DNA of 64,000 nt from Notospermus geniculatus. Its lineage: Eukaryota > Nemertea > Pilidiophora > Heteronemertea > Lineidae. Every line of letters begins with the position of its first letter. Within the stretch, counting starts at the first letter, position 1. Of this stretch, positions 47,361 to 58,250 are shown one piece after another. Made by a program: the position numbers and the translations under genes. The notes under the pieces are model-generated. The model was not told the origin of the DNA. It saw nothing but the letters and a program-made list of their open reading frames with translations, and made no database searches. Location: positions 23,250 to 87,249 of the forward strand of contig NMRB01002492.1 in assembly GCA_002633025.1 (NCBI GenBank), given 5' to 3'.

Positions 47361-47429
47361 AAACCTTTCTGCACAAACCAACGGGCAGCCACAATACAGC
47401 GCACACGATGGACATTTCAGGCCAGTTGA

Positions 47430-47520
47430 GAGTTAGAGAGTGGCACCGCAGGGGATCGAACCCACGATCTTCCGATCACGAGTCCACAGCTCTAACCGTT
47501 ATGTCACCGCGCTCCCCGGC
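47430..47520 (-). repeat. tRNA-derived SINE head, copy 1
   Basis: The reverse strand reads agcgcggtgacataacggtt, agagctgtggactcgtgatc, then gtgggttcgatccc. The promoter boxes of a tRNA gene are recognisable (box B ggttcgatcc) and the layout resembles a threonine tRNA. The body continues toward lower coordinates for about 90 bp up to the ankyrin acceptor. A second copy is at 48320-48413. Confidence 0.6.
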
Positions 47521-48052
47521 GAAAAAGAGGACTGGGAGAACCAGCAACACTCTTGCCTCGTGTTTATTCAGCAGTGTACCGAAACCTGTTTGAAAAATTA
47601 ATTCGTAGATAAGTGAAAAAAGCAACATATCGGAGCTCCAACGAAGCGCGTCTGCACGCTAGCACAGGTGATGATACTAAAAAAATAATAACAATAATAA
47701 TAATGATAATAATATCTTTATTGTCACCTCGTACCCAGTGTTGTTTACATGGTCATGGGTAACTCAATTTCTTATTTTACTTTTCTGTCATTAAATACAG
47801 AACTGCTAAAATATATCTTATTGCTTTTGAGCAAAAATCTCTGCGGGAACATGATGAATTTAATCGATAAAGTTCACCATTTTAGCGTAAATGACAGGCC
47901 AATGACCGACGTCATGGGTTGTGAATGACGCCGTTTTTGTAACGTCAGAATGACGCACGATTCCTGATGACGTTCAACAATGGCAAAGCATGCGCACTTG
48001 CGTTTTACCCAGGTTGATGACCAGCGCCTCCTTTTTGTTTGCCGGCACCCCA

Positions 48053-48252
48053 TTATTTGCGCTATTTCATTGTTGGATTTTGCTAATTGGTGAATCGTAG
48101 CCAGCATTTCTGGTCGATGGTTGCACAGGAATTTACACACTTCAATGTGGCCAGATTCAGCAGCCAGATATAAACAGCTTTTCCCCGTGTTGTCACAGAT
48201 GTCAATCTTCGCTCCTGCTTCGATGACTACTTCAACCACTTCTATGATTCAG
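48053..48252 (-). pseudogene. Second ankyrin fragment (duplicate)
   Basis: About 60 residues match the ankyrin fragment at 46853-47360 with few changes (e.g. VVIEAGAKIDICDN here). After NNEIAQI the sequence leaves the homology into unrelated DNA, so the duplicate is truncated. The block 47160-47590 is repeated at 48052-48480, offset 892 bp, including the SINE head. Confidence 0.65.
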
Positions 48253-48319
48253 AAACCTTTCTGCAGAAACCAAAGGGCAACCACAATACAGCGCACACGA
48301 TGGACATTTCAGGCCAGTT

Positions 48320-48413
48320 GAGAGTTAGAGAGTGGCACCGCAGGGGATCGAACCCGCGATCTTCCGATCACGAGTCCACAGCCCTAACCGGTTATGTCAC
48401 CGCGCTCCCCGGC
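48320..48413 (-). repeat. tRNA-derived SINE head, copy 2
   Basis: Near-identical to the head at 47430-47520 (one extra g in aaccggttatg), duplicated along with the adjacent ankyrin fragment. Confidence 0.6.
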
Positions 48414-48536
48414 GAAAAAGAGGACTGGGAGAACCAGCAATACTCTTGCCTTGTGTTTATTCAGCAGACGTAGACGGAGGCCAGGCAGGTGCCGTTGAAT
48501 TTGATTGAGAAGTGACGTCATGGGAAGGAGACTGAA

Positions 48537-48782
48537 GCCTAGTTTATACTTCGACGCAAATCCTTCCGCGTCCGACGCACGACCAAATCTGGACGCCGAC
48601 TTCGCGGAGTTGATTCAGAGTCCAGCGTACTTTAGCGACCGGCGACCTGTTATGAAATGACTGATGTAATTACAGCTTCGCGATCGGACGCCGACCAAAT
48701 CGCACGATGGGGGCGGCGTCGAACGCAAGATAGCGCGTCGGTCGCCGGCGATGGTCGTGCGTCGAAGTAAACTGGGCTTAAG
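48537..48782. repeat. Foldback element
   Basis: The arms agcctagtttatacttcgac and gtcgaagtaaactgggct are inverted around a G/C-rich core of gcgtc/gacgc repeats. TTAA lies at the right border. Confidence 0.6.
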
Positions 48783-48789
48783 CCAGCCT

Positions 48790-49300
48790 ACCGATTCTGT
48801 GTAATCGATTCGACCAAGTAAAAAATACTTCAAACTCATAAATGTTCGTTCTTTTTACCAGTGCTGTATGTAACAAGTATGATTTAGCTAAATCCATATT
48901 TTTTCTCTATCATTATTCCCAAATTCGACCTTTTCATTGTCAGATTAATTGACGCTATGAATCCTTAGGCCATACCCTTTCACCGGAATTCAGGGGAAAA
49001 GAAACGGCACTTGTCTGGCCTCCGTCTACGCCGCGCCATCTGACGGTGGCCAGCGAACCAGAAAGACAAGTCCAGAAATATACATTATTCACCTACACCT
49101 TCTCTGGGTGGATCTTTATAATCTGAGTGGAGTGGGAGGTATCCAAACACCATCGCCCAAAATTGAGAAGATGTTGGGTAATTTTTGTAGGAGTAAAATA
49201 CATGTACATGTACCAAGTGGAACAGATCCAGTATAAAGTTATCTAGTGTAAAGTTCTATTTTTTATAAAGTTATCTACATACAGCATAAAGTTCTATTTT
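48790..49300. other. Spacer without recognised features
   Basis: AT-rich; no gene. A small repeat, agttatctagtgtaaagttc and agttatctacatacagcata, is at 49240-49290. Confidence 0.3.
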
Positions 49301-50100
49301 GAAACATGTTTTCACAGACCGTGACGAGACAAACCATTGACAATCCCAGTGCCATCATCTAACATGTATCACACGGCCACAAGTGAAATTATTGCATATC
49401 ATATGTTGCATTTGCAATTACCCAAATAATATAATGACAGTTATTAATAAAATGAAAACATTTTTTTCTCGTACATTTGTTGCGTACTGTTACTGGCGCT
49501 TTGCCATACTGTTTGAAAAATCAATAGAGTGACGAATATAAGCCAAGGCCGACTGCAATCATGATGTCTAGGTCTGCCGTAAGACACTCAGTAAAATCGA
49601 CCCATATCACCGGAATTACCTACGATGGAGTCCTTGGATAGAAAAAATACATGAACGTCTCAGACCGAGACTAGACAAACCATTGACAATCCCAGTGCCA
49701 TCATCTAACATGTATCACACGGCCATAAGTGAAATTATTGCATATCATATGTTGCACTTGCAATTACCCAAATAATATTGTGACAATTATTAATAAAATG
49801 AATACATTTTTTCTCGCAGATTAATTTTGTTGTGTACTGTTACTGGCGCTTTGCCATACTGTTTGAAAAATCAATACAAGGTGGGCCAAAAAAAGCGCAA
49901 CATCCACCTTTTAAATCTCCGAGGGGGACCAGGTTTTACAAGAAAGTGACCAGGCCATTGCGAGCCCAATAATCCCTATTACAGGGCATGGTATTTCATT
50001 CAAAAATGGAATGCGGGGTATAAGGAGATCCTCAGACTCGCAGATTAATTTTGTTGTGTACTGTTACTGGCGCTTTGCCATACTGTTTGAAAAATCAATA

Positions 50101-51523
50101 CAGGGTGGGCCAAAAAAGCGCAACATCCACCTTTTAAATCTCCAAGGGGGACCAGGTTTTACAAGAAAGTGACCAGGCCATTGTGAGCCCAATAATCCCT
50201 ATTACAGGGCATGGTATTTCATTCAAAAATGGAATGCGGGATACTAGCCCAGTTTTGGCCTGACACCATGTCATGAATCAATGAACCTTTTATCTGTGAA
50301 TGCATGAGTGCCAATCAGTCAGTCTTACTTTGCCCACAAGTGATCACAAATAAAATAGGGCTACCACAGGGCAGTTGTCATTCATTACATTATCCAAAAT
50401 ATGCCTGGTAAAAGTTTGAAAAGGACACTCAGTCTCTTGTAACACCCAGGCCTATTCATGACTAATCCTACCCTGACCTAACTTGTGATCAGAGGCCTGT
50501 TTCATAAAGTGACCTTAGGCTAATTGTACCATTAACTATGACAACTACAGAAGACGAACCAGCACGTCCGAAAGCTGGCTGAAGAATGACCACGATCTCA
50601 TGGCGCTCCGCTAGATGTCACTGAGGGTCCTGGCCCAGATTTGGCCTGACACCATGCCAGGAATCAATGAACCTTTTATCTGTGAATGCATGTCGAGTGC
50701 CAATCAGTCAGTCTTACTTTGCCCACAAGTGATCACAAATAAAATAGGGCTACCACAGGGCAGTTGTCATTCATTTCATTATCCAAAATAGGCCTGGTAA
50801 AAGTTTGAAAAGGACACTCAGTCTCTTGTAACACCCAGGCCTATTCATGACTAATCCTACCCTGACCTAACTTGTGATCAGGTTATTACTGGGTTTGAAA
50901 TGGACATCATACAACCTGGTCTCCAGACCAAAATCACCGTGGAGAATCGACAGCGCATTAGCCGAGTTTTTCAGGTGGCAGCACTGTGATCCGAGTCAAA
51001 CATGGCGGCTGTCTCACAAATGTTGAAGATGTCAACTCCAAAGCGGGGAGCAAATGTACCGAAGATGAAAGGTATACATGCTTAGACCATGCCGAGGATG
51101 ACCTCCAGTTTATCGTCTATTAATCTAAAGCTTCCTTAATTGGAATTACGTAGTGGATTTTACATTTGAAGTGGAAACGTTCAAGTGTCACCAGCTGGTC
51201 ACTGCGATCAATGAAACAACCGGCCTACACTACGAACATTTCCACTTCAAACAAAGAAACAACACTCCTTCAGCACCTATATTTCGGCGTGTTCTATTGC
51301 AAATTATCACTAGATCATCCTCGAATTTACTTAAATTCGCTCACTTCGACCGAAACTCTCCATCTTTCGCGTTTTAGTCGGCAACACACACATCGATATG
51401 TGACACAGCCGCCATGTTCGACTCGGATACCAGTGCTGCCACCTGAGAAACTCGGCTAATGCGCTGCCGATTCTCCACGGTGAAAATTGGGCTCCCCATG
51501 TTGCGCTTTTTTGGCCCACCCTG
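50101..51523. mobile_element. Mariner-type non-autonomous element (TA flanks), 1.42 kb
   Basis: The ends CAGGGTGGGCCAAAAAAGCG (50101) and the complement of CAGGGTGGGCCAAAAAAGCG (to 51523) are inverted; TA lies on both sides (50099-50100 and 51524-51525). CAGGGTG-type ends and a TA target are the mariner/Tc1 pattern. It contains an internal near-duplication (50250-50470 and 50630-50880) and the Transib-like insert. A partial copy of its left end lies at 49877-50030. No transposase frame. Confidence 0.8.
50935..51482. mobile_element. Transib-like non-autonomous element, copy 2 (548 bp)
   Basis: Inverted relative to copy 1 (749-1298), with the same CACCGTGGAGAATCG termini. The 5-bp duplication is aaaat (50930-50934 and 51483-51487). 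It sits inside the mariner-type element near its right end. Confidence 0.78.
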
Positions 51524-52449
51524 TAGAGTGACGGATATAAGCCAAGGCCGACTGCAATCATGATGTCTAGGTCTGCCGTAAGACACTCAGTAAAATCGAT
51601 CCCATATCATCTGAATTACCTACGATGGAGTCCTTGGATAGAAAAAATACATGAACGTCTCAGACCGTGACTAGACAAACCATTGACAATCCCAGTGCCA
51701 TCATCTAACATGTATCACACGGCCACAAGTGAAATTATTGCATATCATATGTTGCATTTACAATTACCCAAATAACATTATGACAATTAATAAAATGAAT
51801 ACATTTTTTTTCTCGTACATTTGTTGCGTACTGTTACTGGCGCTTTGCCATACTGTTTGAAAAATCAATACAGTGACGGATATAACCCAGTCAACTGCAA
51901 TAACTGCAGTCATGATGTCTAGGTCTGCCGTAAGACTAGACTGGTACCCGACCCTAACTATTTTACATTGGGCTTTTGCATATGTTAGGACCGGGCGTGC
52001 CTACCGCCTTCTTGCCTCTGATTGGTCGGTGCTGGCGCAGGTGGTAAGCATGTGAACTATTATGTTGATAGATTTTCTATTTTTAACATGGAAACCCCCG
52101 GCGTGATTGGTGAATTTCCTGGGTCAAAGGTCGGTCACCTTCTATCTGCATTCTGGTACGTCAGCCGTATTGAGAATTGAATAAATTTCCATAATTTACA
52201 TAACATTTTCAAGTGACGTCACTGTCAGAATTCCTCCACAAATGGCGGCCAAGACTGGTCCTACCATTCAAAAGCGACACCATCGGTAGGACCAGGTACT
52301 TGTCTACCGTACGACACTCAGTAAAATCGATCCCATATCATCTGAATTACCTACGAGGGAGTCCTTGGATAGAAAAAAAATACATGAATGTCTCAGATAT
52401 TGTGGCATCGAAGTGGTAACTCTTTAAGATTAGAATTCCCTCTGGCCAT

Positions 52450-53020
52450 AAACGAATCATGCATAAAGGTTCAAATTAAAAAAACTTATCGTAGCATTTT
52501 TATAAATGTGCACAGTATCCCTTTAAACTTATTCAACGGATTTTTATTCTGGCTTTCTTGTATGATAGGCAATATCCTTCTGCATATTAGTGCAAATTTT
52601 GTTGAATTTTGACTAGTTGATCTTATGATAGAACAACAGGACTGATATTGGGAATCGAACAAACGATGATATGGCAGGATCATCTGTGTACATTTGAATA
52701 GGCTTATGTACATTTGCACATGCTTTTCTGCGTCATTTGAGTAATCTAAGTTGCGATTTGGCATAGAGACTGTTGGCACACATGAGTGAGCTGACGCATG
52801 GTACGTTACTTGATGAATGGTCAGTCACGCTATGACAACGCTTTGAACTTCTCAAATGATCAAAAGAATGGCGACCATGTTTGTCAGATAAGGATTCGTC
52901 ATAGTATCAGCCTGGCCTAGGTGTTACCCCCACTGGAATTTGGAAAGAGAGTAGTACATGTATCTTCATCTTTTATAAACGCTTCAAGACCTGACGTAAC
53001 TGGTTGTGGGGACGTTCCAC
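52450..53020. other. 3' side of the receptor gene; nothing recognised
   Basis: AT-rich sequence without coding signal, expected to hold the 3' untranslated region of the Toll-like receptor. Confidence 0.3.
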
Positions 53021-53021
53021 A

Positions 53022-54962
53022 TTATTTCAGCGTCCCCTTTAGAGCCAGACGTATCTCTTTCCAGAATAGCACCCTCTTTCTTTGAGCTCCACTCCCATCT
53101 TGAGGCCACTCAAAGCTAGGACATTTCAACCTCCTTATCTCCTTGGGCAATTCACTTATCTTCTTCCCGTGCAGCACCAAGACACACTTCATGATGTTCT
53201 CCACGCCACTCTTCTCCGCGATGTCCGGCCAGTGCTTCTCCAAAAACTCCTCAGTCACAATGACCAGAAAGTAGTTAACATGATTGCTGAAGACCTTGAT
53301 TTGCTTCCAAAGGGGTGTGACCTCTGGACCTGCCGCCCACTGCACTGTGATTCTCATCGGATGATTGAATAGTTCGTCTTCGATATATTTATTCACCCAG
53401 TCCAGGACATGCGCCTCGTACATATCGTAGAGGATATAGGCGCCGGTTTTCCCTGGCGGAAGCGAATTCCTGGCCATTGGGTTGTTTATAAGAGGGTCCG
53501 ACTCATTGCACGTTGTTGGCTGGACTGGCTCTTCGTCGGAGACCTTCGCCGCCTCCCGCCTTTCCAACACAAAGTGTCTAATGTTCACACGATTACAATA
53601 AAAGAGCAGCACAATGAGTGCCACAACAAGACAGAAGGCGATGACAAACATTAACCCAACCAGTGGAACATAAGGGCTACATGACCACCAATATGGATCG
53701 TAGTCTATCACTTTCGTACCATACCTACTAACAGGGCCTACGCACGTGAGTGTCTTACGGCCTTTCACCACGGAGCTATTGCCACGAGTTCTCAACCAAC
53801 TTGAGAAACTCCTAAGAGAGCAGCTGCAGTCGAAGGGATTGTCGTACAAGGTAACGGCTTTCAAACTTTCAAAGGCTTTTTCGTCAATGTACAAAATTTT
53901 GTTTCTTTCGAGAAGAACTTCAGATAAGCTGGCAAGTTTCGGGAGTGAATTTTCCTGAATGAAACCGATATCGTTGCCAACGAGACGCAGATATTTCAGA
54001 TTCTTAAGATACTGCAACATAATGAAGTGCCGATTACTAAAACGCATTCTAAAAATATCTAGATCAGTAAGGGAATTGGCTTGGTCCACCAGAAAATCCA
54101 GTAATTGAAAGTCACTTATTATTGTGAGACTCCCGGTAAGAGCCAGCTTCCTTAGTCGAGTCAAAGTTTTGAACAACTTCACCGAACCACTTGAGCCAAA
54201 AGTTATATCGTTACCTTTCAGCAACAGTTCTTCTAATCTTCTATTACCACGAAATGTATTCTCCTCAATTTCAGAGTTAAGATTATTTGTACCCAGATTA
54301 AGGATTTCAAGCTTTTTGAGGGGGTATAGTGTTCCATTGATGATTGTTTTACCAATCCAATTTGCTTTAAGTGAAAGCAACTTAAGGTTGACGAGCCCAG
54401 TGAACGTGTTAGGGCCTATCTTCGAGATTCGGTTTTGGCCTAAATAAAGCTTTGTAAGCTGCCTTAATTCACCGAATGTGTTATTGTCAATGTTGAATAC
54501 CCAGTTAATTGATACAGAGAGCTCTTTGAGCATGTGCAGGCCGGTAAACGACTTCGGTTTGAGTCGGGTAATTTCGTTAGAACTCAAGTCAAGAACACGT
54601 AGGTTAGCCAGTTTCTTCAATGCATCGTCCGCAATGTCATTAACTCTGCAATTAAAGATTCCCACCTTTCTTAACTTCGAACTGTTGAAAGTGGACGAGG
54701 TCAGTTTGACTGCTGGTTTTGGCGAGCAATCGCCGATCGTGATTTCGACAAGCGTGTCGCCCAGTACAGCACAGGCGGAGATGACGTCCTTGAAAGCTGC
54801 TCTTACACACTGAATCCTCTCCCCGCCAGTCACGTTCTTTCGCGTACAACCATGGGGGAGATGTGGCCGCGCTGTCGTATCAGACAGCCCAGTATTATAC
54901 GGAATGAGGGTCAGCAACAGGCAGAGCACTGTCCTCCAAGTGACGGTTCCTTCACCCCGGAC
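53022..54962 (-). CDS. Toll-like receptor, large 3' exon (LRR-TM-TIR)
   Basis: The exon follows an acceptor (taattctag/G at 54962); the frame is closed by that TAG just upstream, and the first usable codons are VTWRTVLCLLLTLIP, a signal-peptide-like start without ATG. The initiator is therefore in an upstream exon. Counting from codon VLCLLL (54929), the layout is: Cys-containing N-cap (28-67), about ten LRRs (85-355, e.g. LRVLDLSSNEITRL), LRR C-terminal cap (NPFDCSC 365-371 to WWSC), membrane helix 420-445, and TIR 496-633. The TIR keeps box 1 (YILYDMYEAHVLDWV) and box 3 (LFWKEI), but the BB-loop RDxxPG is replaced by WAAGPEV. The protein probably recognises ligand at the surface and signals through the TIR. 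It is shorter than vertebrate TLRs (single cysteine cluster). Strong call. Confidence 0.92.
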   Translation of the reverse strand, partial: VRGEGTVTWRTVLCLLLTLIPYNTGLSDTTARPHLPHGCTRKNVTGGERIQCVRAAFKDVISACAVLGDTLVEITIGDCSPKPAVKLTSSTFNSSKLRKVGIFNCRVNDIADDALKKLANLRVLDLSSNEITRLKPKSFTGLHMLKELSVSINWVFNIDNNTFGELRQLTKLYLGQNRISKIGPNTFTGLVNLKLLSLKANWIGKTIINGTLYPLKKLEILNLGTNNLNSEIEENTFRGNRRLEELLLKGNDITFGSSGSVKLFKTLTRLRKLALTGSLTIISDFQLLDFLVDQANSLTDLDIFRMRFSNRHFIMLQYLKNLKYLRLVGNDIGFIQENSLPKLASLSEVLLERNKILYIDEKAFESLKAVTLYDNPFDCSCSLRSFSSWLRTRGNSSVVKGRKTLTCVGPVSRYGTKVIDYDPYWWSCSPYVPLVGLMFVIAFCLVVALIVLLFYCNRVNIRHFVLERREAAKVSDEEPVQPTTCNESDPLINNPMARNSLPPGKTGAYILYDMYEAHVLDWVNKYIEDELFNHPMRITVQWAAGPEVTPLWKQIKVFSNHVNYFLVIVTEEFLEKHWPDIAEKSGVENIMKCVLVLHGKKISELPKEIRRLKCPSFEWPQDGSGAQRKRVLFWKEIRLALKGTLK

Positions 54963-56100
54963 CTAGAATTAAGATTATGTGCAGAGGTTAGGTTTTACAC
55001 GTTGTAGAATCATTCCCCCATAGCCTATGGCAAGAGCAGAGTTTTGGTGACCGATTTCGTGACCATTCAACATGTCGGTACAGCCTTGGAAATAAGTAAA
55101 TGGACAGTGAATTGTGAGACTCCCGGAAAGAGACAGCTTCCTTAGTCGAGTCAAAGTTTTGAACAACTTCACCGAACCACTTGAGCCAAAAGTTATATCG
55201 TTATCGATCAGCAACAGTTCTTCTAATCTTCTATTACCACGAAATGTATTCTCCTCAATTTCAGCGTTAAGATTATTTGAACTCAGATCAAGGATTTCAA
55301 GCTTTTTGAGGGGGTATAGTGTTCCATTGATGATTTTTCTACCAATCCAATTTTCGTGAAGTGAAAGCAACGTAAGGTTGACGAGCCCAGTGAACGTGTT
55401 AGGGCCTATCTCCTTGATTCGGTTTTGGCCTAAATAAAGCTTTGTAAGCTGCCTTAATTCACCGAATGTGTTATTGTCAATGTTGAATACCCAGTTAATT
55501 GATACAGAGAGCTCTTTGAGCATGTGCAGGCCGGTAAACGACTTCGGTGTGAGTCGGGTAATTTCGTTAGAACTCAAGTCAAGAACACGTAGGTTAACCA
55601 GTTTCTTCAATGCATCGTCCGCAATGTCATGAACTCTGCAATTAAAGATTCCCACCTTTCTTAACTTCGAACTGTTGAAAGTGGACGAGGTCAGTTTGAC
55701 TGCTGGTTTTGGCGAGCAATCGCCGATCGTGATTTCGACAAGCGTGTCGCCCAGTACAGCACAGGCGGAGATGACGTCCTTGAAAGCTGCTCTTACACAC
55801 TCAATCTTCTCCCCGTCAGTCACGTTCTTTCGCGTACAACCATGGGGGAGATGTGGCCGCGCTGTCGTATCAGACAGCCCAGTATTATACAGAATGAGGG
55901 TCAGCAACAGGCAGAGCACTGTCCTCCAAGTGACGGTTCCTTCACCCCGAACCTAGAATTAAGATTATGTGCAGATGTTAGGTTTTACACGTTGTAGAAT
56001 CATTCCCCCATAGCCTATGGCAAGAGCAGAGTTTTGGTGACCGATTTCGTGACCATTCAACATGTCGGTACAGCCTTGGAAATAAGTAAATGGACAGTGA
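54121..56100. repeat. 990-bp tandem duplication
   Basis: The two units are 54121-55110 and 55111-56100. Fixed markers are displaced by exactly 990 bp (the acceptor at 54962 and 55952; gagactcccgg at 54126 and 55116). The breakpoint falls inside the LRR region, which explains the truncated copy. Confidence 0.93.
54975..55952 (-). pseudogene. Truncated tandem copy of the Toll-like receptor
   Basis: It starts after the same acceptor (55952) and matches the first 270 residues of the intact copy with few replacements. At about 55110 it runs into the upstream flank of the first copy and ends at an unrelated stop (54975) after HCPFTYFQGCTDML. LRRs are present; cap, membrane helix and TIR are absent. 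If spliced and translated it would be a secreted LRR fragment of about 310 residues, a possible decoy, but simple loss of function is more likely. Confidence 0.88.
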
Positions 56101-57022
56101 AAATGTTGTTTTTCTCAGAACTGGCTGATGATAATTGAATGCGGTTTTCTGCATATGATCATCCTGGAACTCCACGTGTATTGGCTATGTCATAAAGACT
56201 ACGCCACTACCCTTGGAAGCTTTCGCTACAATTTCTGTATTCACCCAAATCGGGAAATCAATGTACCAATCAGAGCCCTCCTGAGACTTGCCCGTTAACC
56301 TCGCCTTCAGGTTTTGGCATGATACCAACTAACTCTTCAGTAGTAGGCCTACATTCTATTTGCGTAGGAACTACGAACGAGGTAACAGAAAACAACATGG
56401 CGAATGCTGCAGCATGCTAGCGAGCGATTCGCCATTTCAAGGCCTAATTTTCCGGATTCAAAGTTTGAATCTGCTGCAACGACAGGCAATGGATACTTAT
56501 ATTGATGGAAAGAATGTACTCGTGAGTACAAAAATGGGAAGCAGCAAGTGAATTGTACCAGTCGGGGCGAAGTGTCAGCCCACGTGTACTTGCCAAGCCG
56601 TGAATTTCATTAGCTCTTCCATCAGTCGTACCGTGGGGGGATTTCCTGGTATCGGAGATTTTTCTTCCAATTAATGGTTAAAAATAAGGATTAAGTAGCA
56701 GTTCCGAAATGATGAGAAAGTCAATAAACACTATAATGACATATCTATTTGAAATAAAGACACTAAATGTGATGGTACCAAATGCATATTGAACGGAGGG
56801 GTGATAACAGAACAGCCAGTGAAATACAGGTGACGACTGCGAAAGATGCCAAGGGTTTGTGGGAGCGTAGTCGGAGGGCGGAGCGATGTCACAACACTTG
56901 GTAGCCAAGATGCATATGATGGGCAAATTATCTGGCTTTAAACGCATAGTGATGACCTTGAATCTGCTGTCATAGAAACTGCCCAAATTTGGCGATTTCC
57001 AAAGTGACCTAAAATCAACATT
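56061..57022. repeat. Receptor upstream flank, left arm of an inverted pair
   Basis: Segments 56067-56159 and 56911-57022 are the inverted counterpart of 58925-59105. The left arm is interrupted by the insertion at 56160-56910. Confidence 0.8.
56160..56910. mobile_element. 751-bp insertion with 10-bp direct repeat flanks
   Basis: tgcatatgat occurs at 56150-56159 and 56911-56920; the uninterrupted form (tctgcatatgataggc on the reverse strand near 59020) shows it once. The ends (catcctggaact, gtagccaaga) are not inverted repeats and no A-rich tail is seen. The element type is unknown. Confidence 0.65.
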
Positions 57023-57041
57023 TCTGCATTCAATTCGTTTT

Positions 57042-57635
57042 TTGCCTATTCTTCACTTGAACCCCGCTATGAAGGAATGCTGCCCTGACCCACCCCTCAT
57101 TGCTTTCCGGAGACCCAAAAATCTCCGTGATGTGCTTGTTAGAGCCAAGGTCCCCACCTCGGACATCCAACAGGCTAAGCCCACCTGTGACCCATGTTCA
57201 CGAAAAGGTCCTAAGAGGGGTCGGAAATGTGAACTTTGCATCTCCTTGCCTCCCCAGTCTCGCATCACCAGCTCCTCCACCGGAAGGTCCCATCAACTTC
57301 GCCTGAGGATCCCCTCGGATTGTGACAGCAAAAATGTTGTCTATTGCATCACCTGCACCAGATGCCCCACAATCAACCAATACGTCGGACAGACTACGTG
57401 TTTCCGTAAAAGGATGAATAACCATAAATCCAACATCAGACGCGGAGTAGAGGATGAACGTGACTGTTCACTACTCTATGCCCATTTCAAATTGCCAGGA
57501 CATTCTCTCAAGGACCTGATGTTCACCATACTGGAGACATGCCCAGATGAGACGACGTACCTCCTCAGAACAGAGTTGCGGTGGATGTGGACCCTTAAAA
57601 CCATCACCCCCTTAGGTCTCAACACCAGATCCTGA
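57042..57635 (+). pseudogene. Penelope-type GIY-YIG endonuclease remnant
   Basis: A 197-codon open frame. It begins with RRPKNLRDVLVRAK (residues 23-36), typical of the linker after the Penelope reverse transcriptase, then a Cys cluster CDPC...CELC (49-66). The GIY-YIG domain follows: NVVYCITCTRC (98-107), QYVGQT (113-118), RKRMNNHKSNI (122-132), YAHFKLPGH and a C-terminal Glu/Arg region. This nuclease nicks target DNA in complete elements. Here it cannot act alone for retrotransposition. The first 22 residues may be element sequence without being the original start. Confidence 0.85.
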
Positions 57636-58177
57636 TTTTTCTCTCCCCCTCAGCATAGGCCCCGTTCCCTCCCTCCCTTAGGTCCTTTATTAATATTTTT
57701 TCTGGAGTTGCGTGAGGGTACGGTTCTCCATTTTTTTGGTGTAGGCTAATTTTTCCCTTGTTTTCCCTTACCCCTTCCTATTCTTTTCCTATTCTTTCCA
57801 TCATTTCTGTAATTTTCAGTCTCCATTTTCTTAATCTTTCCCACATTCATATGTTTTCATATCAATTTGTTTAGAGTGTGCAGGCTTTAGCTTAGGCCTA
57901 CAATGCCTCTTTTGTCTTCTGTAGCCATCCGTCGGCTTTCTTAATTACACAAGCCATGTTTTGTATAGGAATTCACACTTGCCTTAATTGATTAATCTCT
58001 TTTCTTTCAGCTCAACCAGCCATCCATTTATTACAGACACCCTTTCAGGTCCAGCAACCTTGTGGGGCTTGGACCTTATTCTTTTCTTAATTGCTCACTC
58101 ATCTTGTTTGCAGGGATATTTAGATCTACTTCAGGGACTCAGCTCAGTCTATTCTAGAGTCTTGTACTGTTAAGTGC

Positions 58178-58250
58178 CAGCCTGAAGAAGACCCCGGTTG
58201 GGGTCGAAAATTTGCAAAATCTGGAAGTTGACTTCCTGTATATTATCACG
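58178..58250 (+). ncRNA. Hammerhead-like 3' motif of the Penelope element
   Basis: CCTGAAGAAGACCCC, loop GGTT, GGGGTCGAAAATTTGC can fold as stem II between the CUGANGA and GAAA parts of a hammerhead core, with one extra A. Penelope elements are known to carry hammerhead ribozymes. The same motif, decayed, is at 9974 and near 61475. Stems I and III were not established, so catalytic competence is unproven. Confidence 0.35.

Larger units (their letters stand above)
49310..52420. repeat. Dispersed/tandem repeat, several copies, host of nested insertions
   Basis: The sequence from cactcagtaaaatcga through gagtccttggatagaaaaaa, gacaatcccagtgccatcat and gctttgccatactgtttgaaa recurs at about 49310, 49585, 51585 and (partly) 52315. 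The junction aaaaatcaata/gagtgacg at 49518-49540 is the empty form of the site split by the element at 50101-51523. Confidence 0.8.

Noticed and set aside
54929-54931. Using the first codon of MLCLLL as the receptor's start
   Set aside because: The codon is GTG, and an intron acceptor lies 33 bases upstream; the true start is more likely in an upstream exon.
57988-58173. Small open frame in the Penelope 3' region
   Set aside because: Lies in the untranslated tail of the element; no conserved motif.
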